From assembly GCA_922989275.2 (NCBI GenBank), contig OV277862.1:43301786-43365785 (forward strand): a stretch of 64,000 nucleotides of DNA, written 5' to 3'. Made by a program: the position numbers and the translations under genes. Source of the stretch: Gari tellinella (lineage: Eukaryota; Mollusca; Bivalvia; Cardiida; Psammobiidae). This document shows positions 1 to 9,690 of this stretch, in pieces; position 1 is the stretch's first letter, and every line of letters starts with the position of its first letter. The notes beneath the pieces were generated by a model, which had not been told where the DNA came from, did no database searches, and worked only from the letters and a program-made list of their open reading frames with translations.

Positions 1-52
1 TTGCACTGTTTGCGAAGGATGTGTATATGCATGACTATTATTCACAGAGCTA

Positions 53-288
53 CAGTGGAGAAAACGTTATTCTTTCCCGTTTAAACGCAAACGCAGTGCA
101 ATAAAACGTGGAAAAAGACATCTTTTTGACAATTCTGATTATCCATGATATTCTGAGTGGCAAACAGTTTGGAGCCTGATCAGACGCCGGGTTACCCGGC
201 GTCTGATCTGGCCCCAAACTTTTTGCAATGGAAATAATAGTTTTAGCGTAAACGCGTTTATTGGGAAAGAATAACGTTTTCTCCACTG
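53..288 (+). mobile_element. TA-1 palindromic MITE, older type
   Basis: Ends are CAGTGGAGAAAACGTT and its inverse, with TA on both sides, as for Tc1/mariner-type elements. The left arm has CGTTTAAACGCAAACG and the right arm CGTAAACGCGTTTATTGGG. The alpha hairpin lies between them (161-225, paired around GGGTTACCC). There is no coding capacity, so it is non-autonomous. Here '+' means the GTTTAAACGCAAACG arm is on the left. Confidence 0.88.
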
Positions 289-311
289 TATTTACAGCTT
301 CAATAATGGTA

Positions 312-669
312 CAGTACTTCCTCTCTGTACAACGACACCCTGCGATACAACAATTGTGTGTGTTGTCCAGAGGGAGTCGTTATAGGGAGGGAAACTTAAG
401 AATTGGCTAACATTTGCAATAGCTTGATGTTAGCTCAGACGCCGCGTTATGCGTTATGTTCTGAATTTAAGCTGTTTGACACTCGTCATTATATTTTATT
501 TTATCAAAATGTCCATCTGTATGTAACTTTGTGAAAAAGAGCAGACGAAAAATTTAAGCAGACGGTATTGCAGACATGAAAAGGACATTAATTCCCTGTT
601 TGGGGAACATCGGCAAGATCGTTGGGAGGGAATCGTTGGTCGGAGGGCCGTTGTAGGGAGGGAGCGATG
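312..669. mobile_element. TA-2 MITE, diverged copy
   Basis: It is flanked by TA and runs from CAGTACTTCCTCTC to GAGGGAGCGATG, versions of the TA-2 ends (CAGTGCTCCCTCC and inverse). Inside are sub-terminal GAGGGAGTCGTTATAGGGAGG, written here only as the repeated GGGAGG motif, and a decayed alpha hairpin near 425-475 (GACGCCGCGTTATGCG). Confidence 0.65.
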
Positions 670-783
670 TATCAATAAAAGGTGAGTAAAATGAATAACC
701 CTATAACCAAACCAATGTATTGTTCTAATAAATCAAAATCGACTTTAACATTTTCATCGCCAGTTTTACCGTGAGATGAATAC

Positions 784-915
784 TCTTCCACAGCCATATT
801 ATCGCCTGCTTCAATATTATTGTCTGAATTGTGCTTTAATTTAAAATTAAGGTATTGTGATACCGAAATTTCGAAAACAGAGTCAAACAGTTTAGATCCT
901 GATCCGATTATTATT
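784..915 (+). mobile_element. TTAA-1 fragment (left half)
   Basis: It has the TTAA-1 order: TTATCGCCTGCTTC, a GTCTGAATTGTGCTTT stretch, then AAACAGTTTAGATCCTGATC, where the alpha hairpin starts and breaks off. No right arm is seen. Apart from this remnant, 670-1050 shows nothing I recognise. Confidence 0.4.
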
Positions 916-1051
916 GTTTAAGATAAAGGACGGGTATAACAGTAGTTGTATTAATTGTTAGTATTATTCACGTTGCAAGTACATGTATAGGAATAGAAGT
1001 TGTGAGTGTAGCATTAGAAGCAGACGGTGCAAAATACTTTTGAACAAAAAA

Positions 1052-1197
1052 ACTGGAGAAGACGCTATTTTTAAATGCAAACAAATCGCAAACGCATTGC
1101 AATAAACTGTAGAAAATTGTAGAACTTGTTGACAATTTTGAATATTCACTTTAATGTCAGTTGGAAACAGTTTGGAGTCTGATTAGACGCCGGGTTG
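1052..1197 (+). mobile_element. TA-1 left-half fragment
   Basis: It starts CTGGAGAAGACGCT, keeps the AACGCATTGCAATAAA and TTGACAATTTTGAATATTCA arm typical of older TA-1 copies, and stops in the middle of the hairpin (GACGCCGGGTTG). The next TA-1 element begins a few bases on. Confidence 0.6.
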
Positions 1198-1205
1198 TTT
1201 TCGTA

Positions 1206-1425
1206 CAGTGGAGAAGACGTTATTCTTTCCCAATAGGCGCGTTTACGCTCAACTATTATTTCCGATGCAAACAGTTTTGAGCCTTAGGTACTCATACTGC
1301 AAACTGGTTGCCAGTCAGTTTAAAATGAATGTTCAGCATTATGAAAATATTGTTAATTTTATCATTTTAGTGCAACGCGTTTGCGTTTCGATTGAGTTTA
1401 TACGGGGAAAATAACATCTCCACTG
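1206..1425 (-). mobile_element. TA-1 MITE with damaged hairpin
   Basis: Both ends are present (CAGTGGAGAAGACGTT and the inverse ending CATCTCCACTG), flanked by TA. The GACGCCGG centre is lost: only CAAACAGTTTTGAGCC and a TGCAAACTGGTTGCCA remnant remain. Confidence 0.75.
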
Positions 1426-1550
1426 TATATTCTACTTACAAATGCACCGCAGTTTCGTTTTGTGAATAAAGATTTCTGTATAAACTAGTGTTTCTTATTC
1501 CTACTATTACTTCTTCTACTCTCACTCATAGCACCACCACTACTACTCTG

Positions 1551-1792
1551 GTACTCGGATAGCGCAATGATTAGCGCACGCACTTTTCATCAATATGTCC
1601 CGAGTTCGAGCCAGGGTTGGAACAGTATGTGAGAGGGTACATTGGGCACCCGTCCGAACACGTGGGTTTCCCTTGGGTACTCTGATTCCTCTCACAGAAA
1701 TTATCAATTACGCAACCAGTCACGCCATTGAAAGGGGTTTGCCTAAGTTGTAAGACCTTGTTTCATAATCGATGAAAGATAGATAAATAAAA
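1551..1792 (+). mobile_element. tRNA-derived SINE
   Basis: The head resembles a tRNA: an A-box-like TAGCGCAATGATTAGCGC (about 1559-1576) and a B-box-like GAGTTCGAGCC (1602-1612). The body contains GGGTTTCCCTTGGGTACTCT followed by TCCTCTCACAGAAATT. This resembles the conserved central domain of invertebrate SINEs as I remember it (MetaSINE-type), which is not checked. The tail is GATGAAAGATAGATAAATAA. I see no clear target duplication. Confidence 0.65.
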
Positions 1793-1804
1793 TGTTAAAA
1801 CGAC

Positions 1805-1915
1805 AACTACTGATACTTCTATACTACCACTACTAATACTATTAATAATACTTTGTCTACTACCACATTGACTACTACTACTGTTGTTGCTGCTGTGACC
1901 GTTGCTGCTGTTGTT
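1805..1915. repeat. Degenerate CTA/CTG/GTT trinucleotide repeat
   Basis: Imperfect runs of ACTACTACTACT, TACCACTAC and TTGTTGCTGCTG follow each other directly after the SINE. A smaller stretch of the same kind precedes it near 1500-1545. Confidence 0.7.
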
Positions 1916-2373
1916 AAGTAAGACAAAAAATGTCTGCTCAAATAAACTCCCTTAGTCATTCAACTGGACAAAAAACGAACTTGACAGAAACGAAATTACT
2001 TTCTGAGTTATGTGGGTTGAGTGTATCTTATGTCCCGTAGGGAGTTAAATGAATTTGGGCTCGTACCCAGCAGGAGAAGAGGTACCAGTCCCTGTATTAA
2101 TTTCCTGTCATAATACTCACTAGTTATGGTGTATGTATCGCCCAGATGCTCCTTCGCCCAGTCTATGGTGTGATCTCTTTATTATCAATAATTATATCAC
2201 AAAATCTGGGAAAACCCAGCTAATCTCTCCAGCGGCCCACGTGATATCTTTTTAATCTAGCGAGTTCGGTGGTTATGATCACGAAAACACATTACACTGT
2301 GGGGGACCAGGAGTTTCAGAGGAGTTGAAGGGGCCTCAAGCTTGTGTGACTCAATCTCTGTGATAAAAGTATT
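1916..2373. other. Unique sequence, no feature seen
   Basis: No open frame of note, no element ends and no hairpin were found in this stretch. Confidence 0.5.
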
Positions 2374-2375
2374 TA

Positions 2376-2621
2376 CAGTGGAGAATCTGTTATTCTTTCC
2401 CGTTTAAACGCAAACGTACGCAAACGCAAAGCACTAAAACGTAGAAAAGTACAACTTTTGGACAATTCTGATAATTCTTGTTTATCTTGGTGGCAAACAG
2501 TTTGGAGCCTGATCAGACGCCGGGTTACCCGGCGTCTGATCTGGCTCCAAACTGTTTGCAGTGAAAATAATAGTTTTAGCGTAAACGCGTTTATTGGGAA
2601 AGAATAACAGATTCTCCACTG
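2376..2621 (+). mobile_element. TA-1 MITE, young 246 bp type
   Basis: Complete copy flanked by TA with ends CAGTGGAGAATCTGTTATTC and inverse. It has the doubled CAAACGTACGCAAACGCAAA arm typical of the young group. The alpha hairpin is 2494-2560 with GGGTTACCC at its tip. Length and sequence match many other copies in the window. Confidence 0.92.
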
Positions 2622-3008
2622 TATCTGTGAATGTCTGAAAACAATCCTCTTTCAAATTAAGTCATCTGCCTAATGTCTTATGTGTATTATTTTATTTTTC
2701 TTTGTTTTTATAACATTACAGTTGCGAAGAAGAATTCGTTATTGTTTTAACCAAAAAGAAAACTCAAACAAAAATACAACAAAATGTAGCAAATATCATT
2801 TTTCGATATGTAACGATATAAATGTACTTCGATATCTTAAAATAACCTTAAACAAGTGTCAAACAGTTTGTATATAGTTATAACCCCGAGTTACGGGACG
2901 TTGGACCTGGAAACAAATCGTTTGCAAATATTTGTTAAGTCGCAGTATACATGCGAGGAGCTAATGCAAATGAAAGTAAGTAATATATAGAGTTGATATT
3001 GAAAACAT

Positions 3009-3092
3009 ATCACAAAATGACAAACAGTGCAGACCCTGACCAGATGACCTCTTCAATGGGTTTCTAATCTGGGTCTACAGTGTTTCCTGAGG
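3009..3092. repeat. TTAA-3-type hairpin remnant
   Basis: CAAACAGTGCAGACCCTGAC and TCTGGGTCTACAGTGTTT form imperfect arms around CTCTTCAATGGG. This is the hairpin of the TTAA-3 family, seen intact near 20367-20430. Confidence 0.55.
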
Positions 3093-3395
3093 ACAAGTGT
3101 ACCCTGTCACTGGTACGTTTTTTGTTAATAACGAGTTTATTATGGTTTTTGTTGTAAATGAGCGTTGAATGTGTTAAAACACTTAATAATTAGAACAATT
3201 TAGTGGTCGTACATGAAATAGAGAGGTTTTACTCTATTTTGTAAAAAAAAAAGTATTCTACATGTAACTGGTCAGATAAGACTGGACTCAAATGGAAATA
3301 TCATTAATTATTCATGACTAAATTAATTAAGAAAACAAAAATATTAAGAACCAGTGGCTTCTCCATTGAATGTCTGTTTTACGCATGCGTTAATA

Positions 3396-3635
3396 CCGTG
3401 GAGAAGATGATATTCTGTCCCAATAAACGCTAAAAGTATCATTCCCATTGCAAACAGTTCGGAGCCAGATCAGACGCCGGGTTACCCGGCGTCTGATCAG
3501 GCTTCAAACTGTTTGCCACTCAGAATAGAATAAATGACGAGAAATTTCCAAAAGTTGTAATTTTTAACATTTTAGTACATTGCGTTTGCGTTTCGTATGC
3601 GTTTAAACTGGAAATAATATACGTATGTTCCACTG
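3396..3635 (-). mobile_element. TA-1 MITE, older type
   Basis: TA-flanked. The left end is mutated to CCGTGGAGAAGATG and the right end to ATGTTCCACTG. The alpha hairpin (3446-3513) is almost perfect although the ends have drifted. Confidence 0.82.
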
Positions 3636-3800
3636 TATAGTTTTCTTTCATCACTATTGCTTTTTACCCGTCAAGATAACAAACGGCATGACCTGTTGAA
3701 CCCCCGTCGACTGTGTTAGAGCATGGCTTACCGTTTACTGGTGCTGATACTGTCTGCATCATACAGTAACACCTCTCTATAACGACCACTAGATATTGGT

Positions 3801-4044
3801 TATTCCATTCCCCATAAAAACGCATTTTTACGCCTTTAAGTTATTCCTTCACTCAAGAAAAAACTCCCAATTAATGCAGTCAAGAATATATATTGTAAGA
3901 TATATGTTCTATATTCTAGCAGATGGTAGCTTAAAGCAGGCTTAAAGTAAAGCAGAATGTGCCAGAGGCACATTCTGCTTTACTTTCAACATGTTTTAAG
4001 TAGTCAACTGTTTTCAGAAAATATAATTAGGCTATGGGGTAATG
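3801..4044 (+). mobile_element. TTAA-2 MITE inside TA-3
   Basis: CATTCCCCATAAAAACGC at the left and GGCTATGGGGTAATG at the right are worn TTAA-2 ends. The beta hairpin is centred near 3963: AAAGCAGAATGTGCC paired with GGCACATTCTGCTTT across an AGA tip. Confidence 0.65.
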
Positions 4045-4184
4045 AGTTATTCATGATTTTGTGTTTAATGTTGGTTTATGCTTAAAACAAGGAGAAAATG
4101 AAACAGATATCTCCTGTAGGACTGTATTAGAGCATGGCTTACCGTTTACTGGTGCTGATACTGTTTGCATTGTTTAAGGCAGGT

Positions 4185-4280
4185 TGCTGAAAGCAAAGTG
4201 AAAGTGAAACAGAAAGCTAGTGAAACAGAAAGCTCCTAAAGGAGCTCTCTGTTTCATTTCACCTTGCTTTAAGCTGTCAC
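4185..4280. repeat. Beta-type hairpin of TA-3
   Basis: GAAACAGAAAGCTCC pairs with GGAGCTCTCTGTTTC across TAAA, with outer GCAAAGTGAAA / TTTCACCTTGC arms. AAGCTGTCACTTGTCTT follows, the usual right flank of beta hairpins. The left arm has an extra internal GTGAAACAGAAAGCT duplicate. Confidence 0.65.
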
Positions 4281-4330
4281 TTGTCTTTCTTTTATACGGT
4301 CAATAAGCCTTCATTTTAGTGGTCGTAATA

Positions 4331-5276
4331 CGAGGGTAGTTCAAAAAGTTTTGATATTGGATCAATAACTCCATTATTATAAGTGCAAAATGCATGTGTG
4401 ATATATCATTGAAAGATCCATTCTTTGCCGACACGGTGATATCATGCACTATAAGATCGCATTACTTGATCAGCCCCAACATGAACATAAATGACCCCTC
4501 CTCGAGGACACTGGACCTTTATTGTGTATTTTTGAGTTCATTTTCTAAACACAATTTGATACTATAATTATTATTACGGCTTTACTATTTTGAATAAGTT
4601 TATGAAATTTTCTGTCAAATACAATAAGACAATTAAGCAAACACTACACAGTTTTAAATGTTGTTATTACATAAACTATCAAAAATAGAGCTAATTCTAA
4701 ACACGTACTGAAAAATATAAAAACAAAATTATCTCCTGTTATGTATAAAAGTAGCTAGGGAAACTACAAACTCCTTTTTTTATTATTAAACCAGCCTATA
4801 GTTGGAGCCATTGAAAAATGGTTTCATGTTTTAAAATCAAAATGTAGATATACTGATCTAGAACATTTTCATAGCGTTCGAAAAAACATGTCGACTTTCC
4901 TTATTAGCAAAATAAGAAATGTTGATTTTGAAAAAAATGAGAATTTAGACAGTTTACCCTTTCAATAGAAATAAATTCTTATTTACGATAAAATTTATAC
5001 ATAAACTGATATATTTCCAAAAAATATCTGGAAATTGTACTCTTTAAGAAGTTATTACGTGAAAAAGTAATGTCTGAAAAGTGCTATGTTCCAGTGTCCT
5101 CGAGTAGGGGGTCATTAAGGTTCATGTTGTGACTCATCGTGTTATGTGATCTTATCGTGCACTATACCATCGTGTAGGCGAAGAATTGTTCTTTAAAAAG
5201 ATATATCACATATGCATTTTTCACTCATTATAGTGGAGTTATTGATCCAGTATCAAAACTATTTGAACACCCCTCG
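4331..5276 (+). mobile_element. Mariner-like element with long inverted repeats
   Basis: TA flanks both sides. The ends are CGAGGGTAGTTCAAAAAG and the inverse of CTTTTTGAACACCCCTCG-like sequence. The match continues inwards (TTGATATTGGATCAATAACT, GGTGATATCATGCACTATAA, ATGACCCCTCCTCGAGGACA) to about 4516 and from about 5090, giving arms near 185 bp. The ends resemble Tc1/mariner ends. The middle is AT-rich and mostly decayed, apart from a short frame at 4795-4968. Confidence 0.75.
4795..4968 (+). pseudogene. Possible Tc1/mariner transposase C-terminal remnant
   Basis: An open frame of 57 codons ends at TAG 4966-4968 within the mariner-like element. It contains PIVGAIEKWFHVLK, similar in pattern to the NPIE-(V)W-x-x-LK segment near the end of Tc1/IS630 DDE transposases. 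The catalytic D, D and D/E region is not visible upstream. This is pattern recognition only, and chance remains possible. Confidence 0.4.
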
Positions 5277-5292
5277 TAGAGAGATTTACTGT

Positions 5293-5777
5293 ATTAGGAG
5301 CTTTTCTATAATATACTAGGCCAAACTGCGAACGCAACACCTCCGAGTTCCCTTCTATTTTCATATCAGAGCGGGTGTTTTAAATCAATGGAAAAGTTGA
5401 CACAAAATTATTAAATGTTTTTATTTGTGTTTTTAAATTGATGTACCGTCCTCAAAGTTGTTGATATTGGCAACGAATTTTCATTGACACTTCTGACGAA
5501 TAATAACCATGTATCCCCGAGTATCGCTAATTTCTGGTTAACATTCCCCATCGCAAATGCATTGGAATGAGATTTCTGAAAACTTGTCATCACAAATTTC
5601 CATATTTTTGGGACCAAATGTCAATTAATATTGTTTTTGTTTACCAAGAATACTCTATGAATTGCAGAATAAATCTATTCAGGATATGCACACATTACAT
5701 AATTGACCAGACTAACTTAAGACATGTTTAACATTGGAAGTAATGGGAATATCCGGGGTGTTGCGTATAGTATAGCT
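5293..5777. other. Unique sequence, no feature seen
   Basis: Short open frames on the minus strand have no recognisable motif. I see no element ends. Confidence 0.4.
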
Positions 5778-5871
5778 TTCTGTTTCACTTTTACCTTGCT
5801 TTAAGCTGTCAACTGTCTTTTATTAATCATGTAGCCGTATTTACTGGTAATAATAAAGAGGTTTTACTGTA
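5778..5871. mobile_element. TA-3 right-end fragment
   Basis: CTTTCTGTTTCACTTTTACC, TTGCTTTAAGCTGTCAACTG, then GAGGTTTTACTG-TA. This is the right half of a beta hairpin followed by a TA-3 end. The left half is missing. Confidence 0.5.
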
Positions 5872-6161
5872 AATGACATTCAAAACAAGAGAGAGAAACA
5901 CTGCGTCATTTTAAAATATGCAGAAGAAAACGGCAATAAACGTTTCCAACAATTTGAACTAAGGTTTGATCTGAATCATAACTTTTCGCAATTGACAAAC
6001 TTTTGTTTTCGCCATATTAATGGTTAATCTTATTCTACTGCAAATATCCAGGGGAAAACTAAAAGTTACGAAAAGTGTGCACCCAGACCTGACACAAAGT
6101 TACTTGGAATCTGATCTGGATACAACCTGTCTGGACCTCATTTTATTACAGCATTTCTTAA

Positions 6162-6379
6162 CGCATTCACTGCCTTCACGTCATCAGTTTTAAACAATTG
6201 TCGTCTGCTTTTATTTCTCCAATTTAAATTTTAGGTACATGGTGTATTATGACTTAAGAAATATAGAAATGAGTGTCAAACAGTTTGGATCCTGATCAGA
6301 CGCCGCTTAACGCGGCGTCTGATTAGGATCCAAAGTGTTTGCAAATAATTTTTTTACTCGGGATAAGGCGTTGGACAGG
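6162..6379 (+). mobile_element. TTAA-1 MITE
   Basis: Flanked by TTAA (6158-6161 and 6380-6383). The left end is CGCATTCACTGCCTTCACGT, followed by AACAATTGTCGTCTGC. The alpha hairpin (6274-6342) has the tip CGCTTAACGCG and GGATCC-type pairs. The ACTCGGGATAAGGCGTTGG right arm is worn. TTAA duplication plus CCCTTTCACTGCC ends suggest piggyBac-type mobilisation. '+' means the GTCGTCTGC arm is on the left. Confidence 0.8.
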
Positions 6380-6439
6380 TTAAATCTCAAATTTAGCAGT
6401 ACTGTTGCAGACTACATGTTTACAAGAGACTATATTATA

Positions 6440-6711
6440 CAGTGGAGAAGACGTTATTATTTCCGAATAAACGCGTTTTCGCCGCTAAAACTATTTTTTT
6501 CACGGCAAACAGTTTGGAGCAAGATTAGATGGCAAATGTTTGGAGCCTGGTCAGACGCCGGGTTATACCCGGCGTCTGACCAGTCTTCAAACATTTTCCA
6601 CTCAATATAAAATAAATTGTTTGAAATTTCTAAAAAAAATGCATTTTTTAAAGTTTATTACAATATGTTTTGTTTGCGTCTAAACGGGAAAGAAAATCGT
6701 CTTCTCTACTG
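6440..6711 (-). mobile_element. TA-1 MITE with hairpin duplication
   Basis: TA-flanked, ends CAGTGGAGAAGACGTT and inverse. It is longer than usual (272 bp) because GGCAAACAGTTTGGAGCAAG is followed by a second GGCAAATGTTTGGAGCC start before the GACGCCGGG centre. The hairpin appears to have been partly re-copied. Confidence 0.82.
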
Positions 6712-6713
6712 TA

Positions 6714-7416
6714 GCAGTGATGTGGGGTAAGAGGATCAGCTAGAAGACTTGAAACTTGATATGTTTTCACTAGAAACAAACTCAAAGGATGAAACAAACG
6801 TCTTCAAGGTTTTACCGTTATGCTGATATTATCACTTACATCACCAGGGACTCGGTATCAATGGCGGTATGGGAAAACAGTTTCCAAACCTCCCGTGTAA
6901 ATATTATATTCATCCATACTATGGGTTTGTTTAAGTCCATCACATAGTAAACGATTTTTGCCTAAATTTACAGTTTCATTGCAAATTTATTGAGCAGAAA
7001 TAAAATTCCAATGTATATAAATCGCAGTAAGACGTGTGTCAAAGTGCCATTAGAATATGACGATTTGATAGTCTTATTTACAGGAATACAAGAAAGTGGC
7101 GCGAAAGATTTCTATATGAAACAGCTTTTGCCAGACATACTCACCGTATCTGTAGGTTTTCAAGTTATTGCATTATTCCTAAAGGTTTATTCCTAAATTG
7201 TTTAACATTGTTTTATAAGTAGACTCGGTCATAGAAATGCTATATAATCGATAACAAGAAATATGTCGGGTGACACGCATTTTAGATGAAGCCGTAATAT
7301 GTCGATGTGCACAGACAAAAGTTTAGTGTCTATCAAAAACGAGCATTTGCAAACAACGAGTGCGTACATGCATGCATTGTAGTATTTTAAATATACATTA
7401 GTACTGTTTGATAACA
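6714..7416. other. Unique sequence, small open frame only
   Basis: A 68-codon frame on + (6990-7196) has no recognisable domain. No element ends were seen up to the 47 bp repeat that flanks the next TA-1 copy. Confidence 0.4.
7372..7416 (+). repeat. Left copy of a direct repeat flanking a TA-1 element
   Basis: ATTGTAGTATTTTAAATATA then GTACTGTTTGATAACATA. The same sequence, with an extra ACATGTA and few changes, returns at 7668-7716 on the far side of the TA-1 copy. Confidence 0.75.
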
Positions 7417-7418
7417 TA

Positions 7419-7663
7419 CAGTGGAGAAAACGTTAGTCTTTCCCAATAAACGCGTTTACGCTAAAACTATTATTTTCACTGCAAACAGTTTGGAGCCAGA
7501 TCAGACGCCGGGTAACCCGGCGTCTGATCAGGCTCCAAACTGTTTGCCACCAGGATAAAGATGAATTATCAGAATTGTCAAAAAGTTGTACTTTTCTACG
7601 TTTTAGTGCTTTCGTTTGCGTACGTTTGCGTTTAAACGGGGAAGAATAACAGATTCTTCACTG
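7419..7663 (-). mobile_element. TA-1 MITE, 245 bp, mixed ends
   Basis: The left end is of the older type (GAAAACGTTAGTC), the right end of the young type (AACAGATTCTTCACTG). The alpha hairpin is intact at 7482-7550. It lies between the two copies of a roughly 45 bp direct repeat. Confidence 0.88.
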
Positions 7664-7667
7664 TACA

Positions 7668-7716
7668 TTGTAGTATTTTAACTATACATTACATGTAGTA
7701 CTGTTTGATTACATAC
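7668..7716 (+). repeat. Right copy of the direct repeat
   Basis: Matches 7372-7416 apart from a 7-base insertion (ACATGTA) and two or three substitutions. Confidence 0.75.
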
Positions 7717-7755
7717 CAACATAAAACTGATCGTTGTATGCCATCTACCGCCTAC

Positions 7756-7890
7756 AGTATAGAAGACGGTATTCTTTCCCAATAAACGCGTATACGCTGA
7801 AACTATTATTTCCCTTGCAAACAGTTTGAAGCCAGATCAGACGACGGTTACCCGACACCGTGTAACTTTGCGTCTGGTCTTGTTTGTAAA
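7756..7890 (-). mobile_element. TA-1 left-half fragment
   Basis: CAGTATAGAAGACGGTATTC, CCCAATAAACGCG and CAAACAGTTTGAAGCC are present. The hairpin is garbled (GACGACGGTTACCCGACACC) and the right arm is absent. Confidence 0.6.
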
Positions 7891-8212
7891 AAACAGGGGT
7901 GATGAAGGGTTGTAATAAGTAATATGACAAACCAACATGGGTTAATCATTAATGTTCTACATGGCCTTATAGATGTACATCTATTTGAAGTAGACCTGTG
8001 TTCTATACTCATATTTCAAAACCACTGTCTGTGATGTCGGTTTCTGACCTTCAAAGGTCTTACTGAGCTATCCGTTTCGGACCACCAGGAACAACTCTTT
8101 GAATTCGGGCGATAAACAACGTTTCGGGCAATGAAAGACAAAACATAACAGTAAATCAGGAGTTCTTACCGGACAAAAGCTATATACCCTTTTCGCTGGT
8201 AAACCATGAATT

Positions 8213-8462
8213 CAGTGAATAAAACGCTAGTTTTGCCCGTTCAAACGCAAACGAAACGCAAATGCTTTGCAAAAAGGTGTAGAAAATTACAGTTGCTTTT
8301 AATAAATCTTAATAGCTGTTTTTAATCTAAATTGCAAACAGTTTGGAGCTTGATCAGACGCTGGGTTACTCGGCTGCTGATCTGGCTCCATACTGTGTGT
8401 AATCAAAATAATAGCTTTAGCGTAAACACGTTTACTTGGAAAGAGTAATGTCTTCCACCAAT
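8213..8462 (+). mobile_element. TA-1 MITE, strongly diverged
   Basis: The left end has decayed to CAGTGAATAAAACGCTAG and the right end to AATGTCTTCCACCAATG. Both arms and the hairpin (GACGCTGGGTTACTCGGCTG) are still readable. Confidence 0.65.
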
Positions 8463-8514
8463 GTACCAGGAATTCATGTAGATCTAGCTGTTTTTAAATA
8501 TATACATGTTTCTT

Positions 8515-8640
8515 TAGCCTAGCAAATGATAACTTAATCAGGTTGAAATGAAAGCAGAATGCGCCTTAGGGTACATTCTGCTTTACTTTCAACCTTATTT
8601 AAATTGTCATCGGTTTTCAATACTACATGTACACACCATC
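8515..8640. mobile_element. Beta hairpin fragment, TTAA-2 type
   Basis: AAAGCAGAATGCGCC pairs with GTACATTCTGCTTTACTTTC across TTAGG. It is preceded by CCTAGCAAATGATAAC and followed by AATTGTCATCGGTTTTCAAT, the family flanks. Terminal CCCTTTCCC motifs are not found. Confidence 0.55.
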
Positions 8641-9046
8641 TGCTGTGATTTTTCAATTTGATTCTAGGTATTTGGACCGAAGACACATCGCCACGTGACT
8701 TAGTATCACGCAATTTGTATCCTGATCGGACGCTGCGTACTGAATTCCAATTCAAGTCACCCGGACAATGCCAGTGGTGGAGTAAACAGAGTCCATTTCG
8801 TACCAAACACATTGTCTGATTTACATTTACATGCAATCTGTTTTATACTTATCTTTTGATCTTGAAATAATAATCATTTAGAATCATCAAGGGGTTCATG
8901 AAAGCTTCAAATGTGCGAATAGTTGCCAGAGCTGTTATATACATGATTTAAAATAATACACATTTTACTGATGCAGCCACTCTGCGTGTGGGTGTGATTA
9001 ATCAACGAAAGACAGGGCTGCCATTTCTCCGGACTTTTCCTAAGTA

Positions 9047-9205
9047 TTCGGATTTTTATCCTAGCAGATCATAGCTTAAAACAGACTGAAAGTAAAGCAG
9101 ATTGCGCCTTAAGGCGCATTCTGCTTTTCTTTCAAACTGTTTTAAGCAGGCATGTGTCTTCAAAACAAGAAACAGACTATGGGGTAAAGGTACGATTAGT
9201 ACAAT
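9047..9205. mobile_element. TTAA-2 fragment with beta hairpin
   Basis: AAAGCAGATTGCGCC/GGCGCATTCTGCTTT around TTAA, flanked by CCTAGCAGATCATAGC and AGGCATGTGTCTTCAAAACA, ending near GGCTATGGGG-like GACTATGGGGTAAAGG. Outer TTAA not preserved. 9206-9690 holds nothing further that I recognise. Confidence 0.6.
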
Positions 9206-9690
9206 TGTGTCTGAAAAATAGAAAATTTGAAATCTTAGGATTTTTATGATCAACTTATGGCAGCCCTGGAAATACACGGATTTACTTATGGGGAAAATGG
9301 TACAAAAATGCAGAATATCTAGCCCTTGCTTGAAGAAAAGTCAACATGTGTTGCAAGTGGTGTTTACAAGCCTATAAAATTAAAAAGCTCTCAAACAGGA
9401 ACTCATCTCCCAAACCGCAGCCTGAGCGAGGTCAGACGAAGACACTCAGTTGCCTGGTGAATGTGTTTTAATGTTGAAAGATGTCTTTAATAAAACAATA
9501 AAACTATAAATTTAAGAAACAAATGGTGAAGTTTCTAGAGCCCACCTGGCTCTGCTACCAGGTGCACCCGCCATTACATGTAGCACAATTGTGCGGGGTT
9601 ATAATATAACTGAAAAGGGCGACGTATAAAACTGGCATCAATGTATCGCTCGAAGCCTGTAAATTGACGATATTAAATATATTATATATA

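Larger units (their letters stand above)
3764..5291. mobile_element. TA-3 composite element with nested insertions
   Basis: The outer ends CAGTAACACCTCTCTATA and AGAGAGATTTACTG are inverse and flanked by TA. Just inside are ACGACCACTA on the left and TAGTGGTCGT on the right. The interior holds a TTAA-2 copy (about 3801-4044), a beta-type hairpin (about 4190-4280) and a mariner-like element (4331-5276) that splits the right end. TA-3 itself would be only a few hundred bases long. Confidence 0.6.

Noticed and set aside
161..225. Regularly recurring palindromes read as a CRISPR array
   Set aside because: Repeats are hundreds to thousands of bases apart, lie in transposon-like elements in both orientations, and the gene content is animal.
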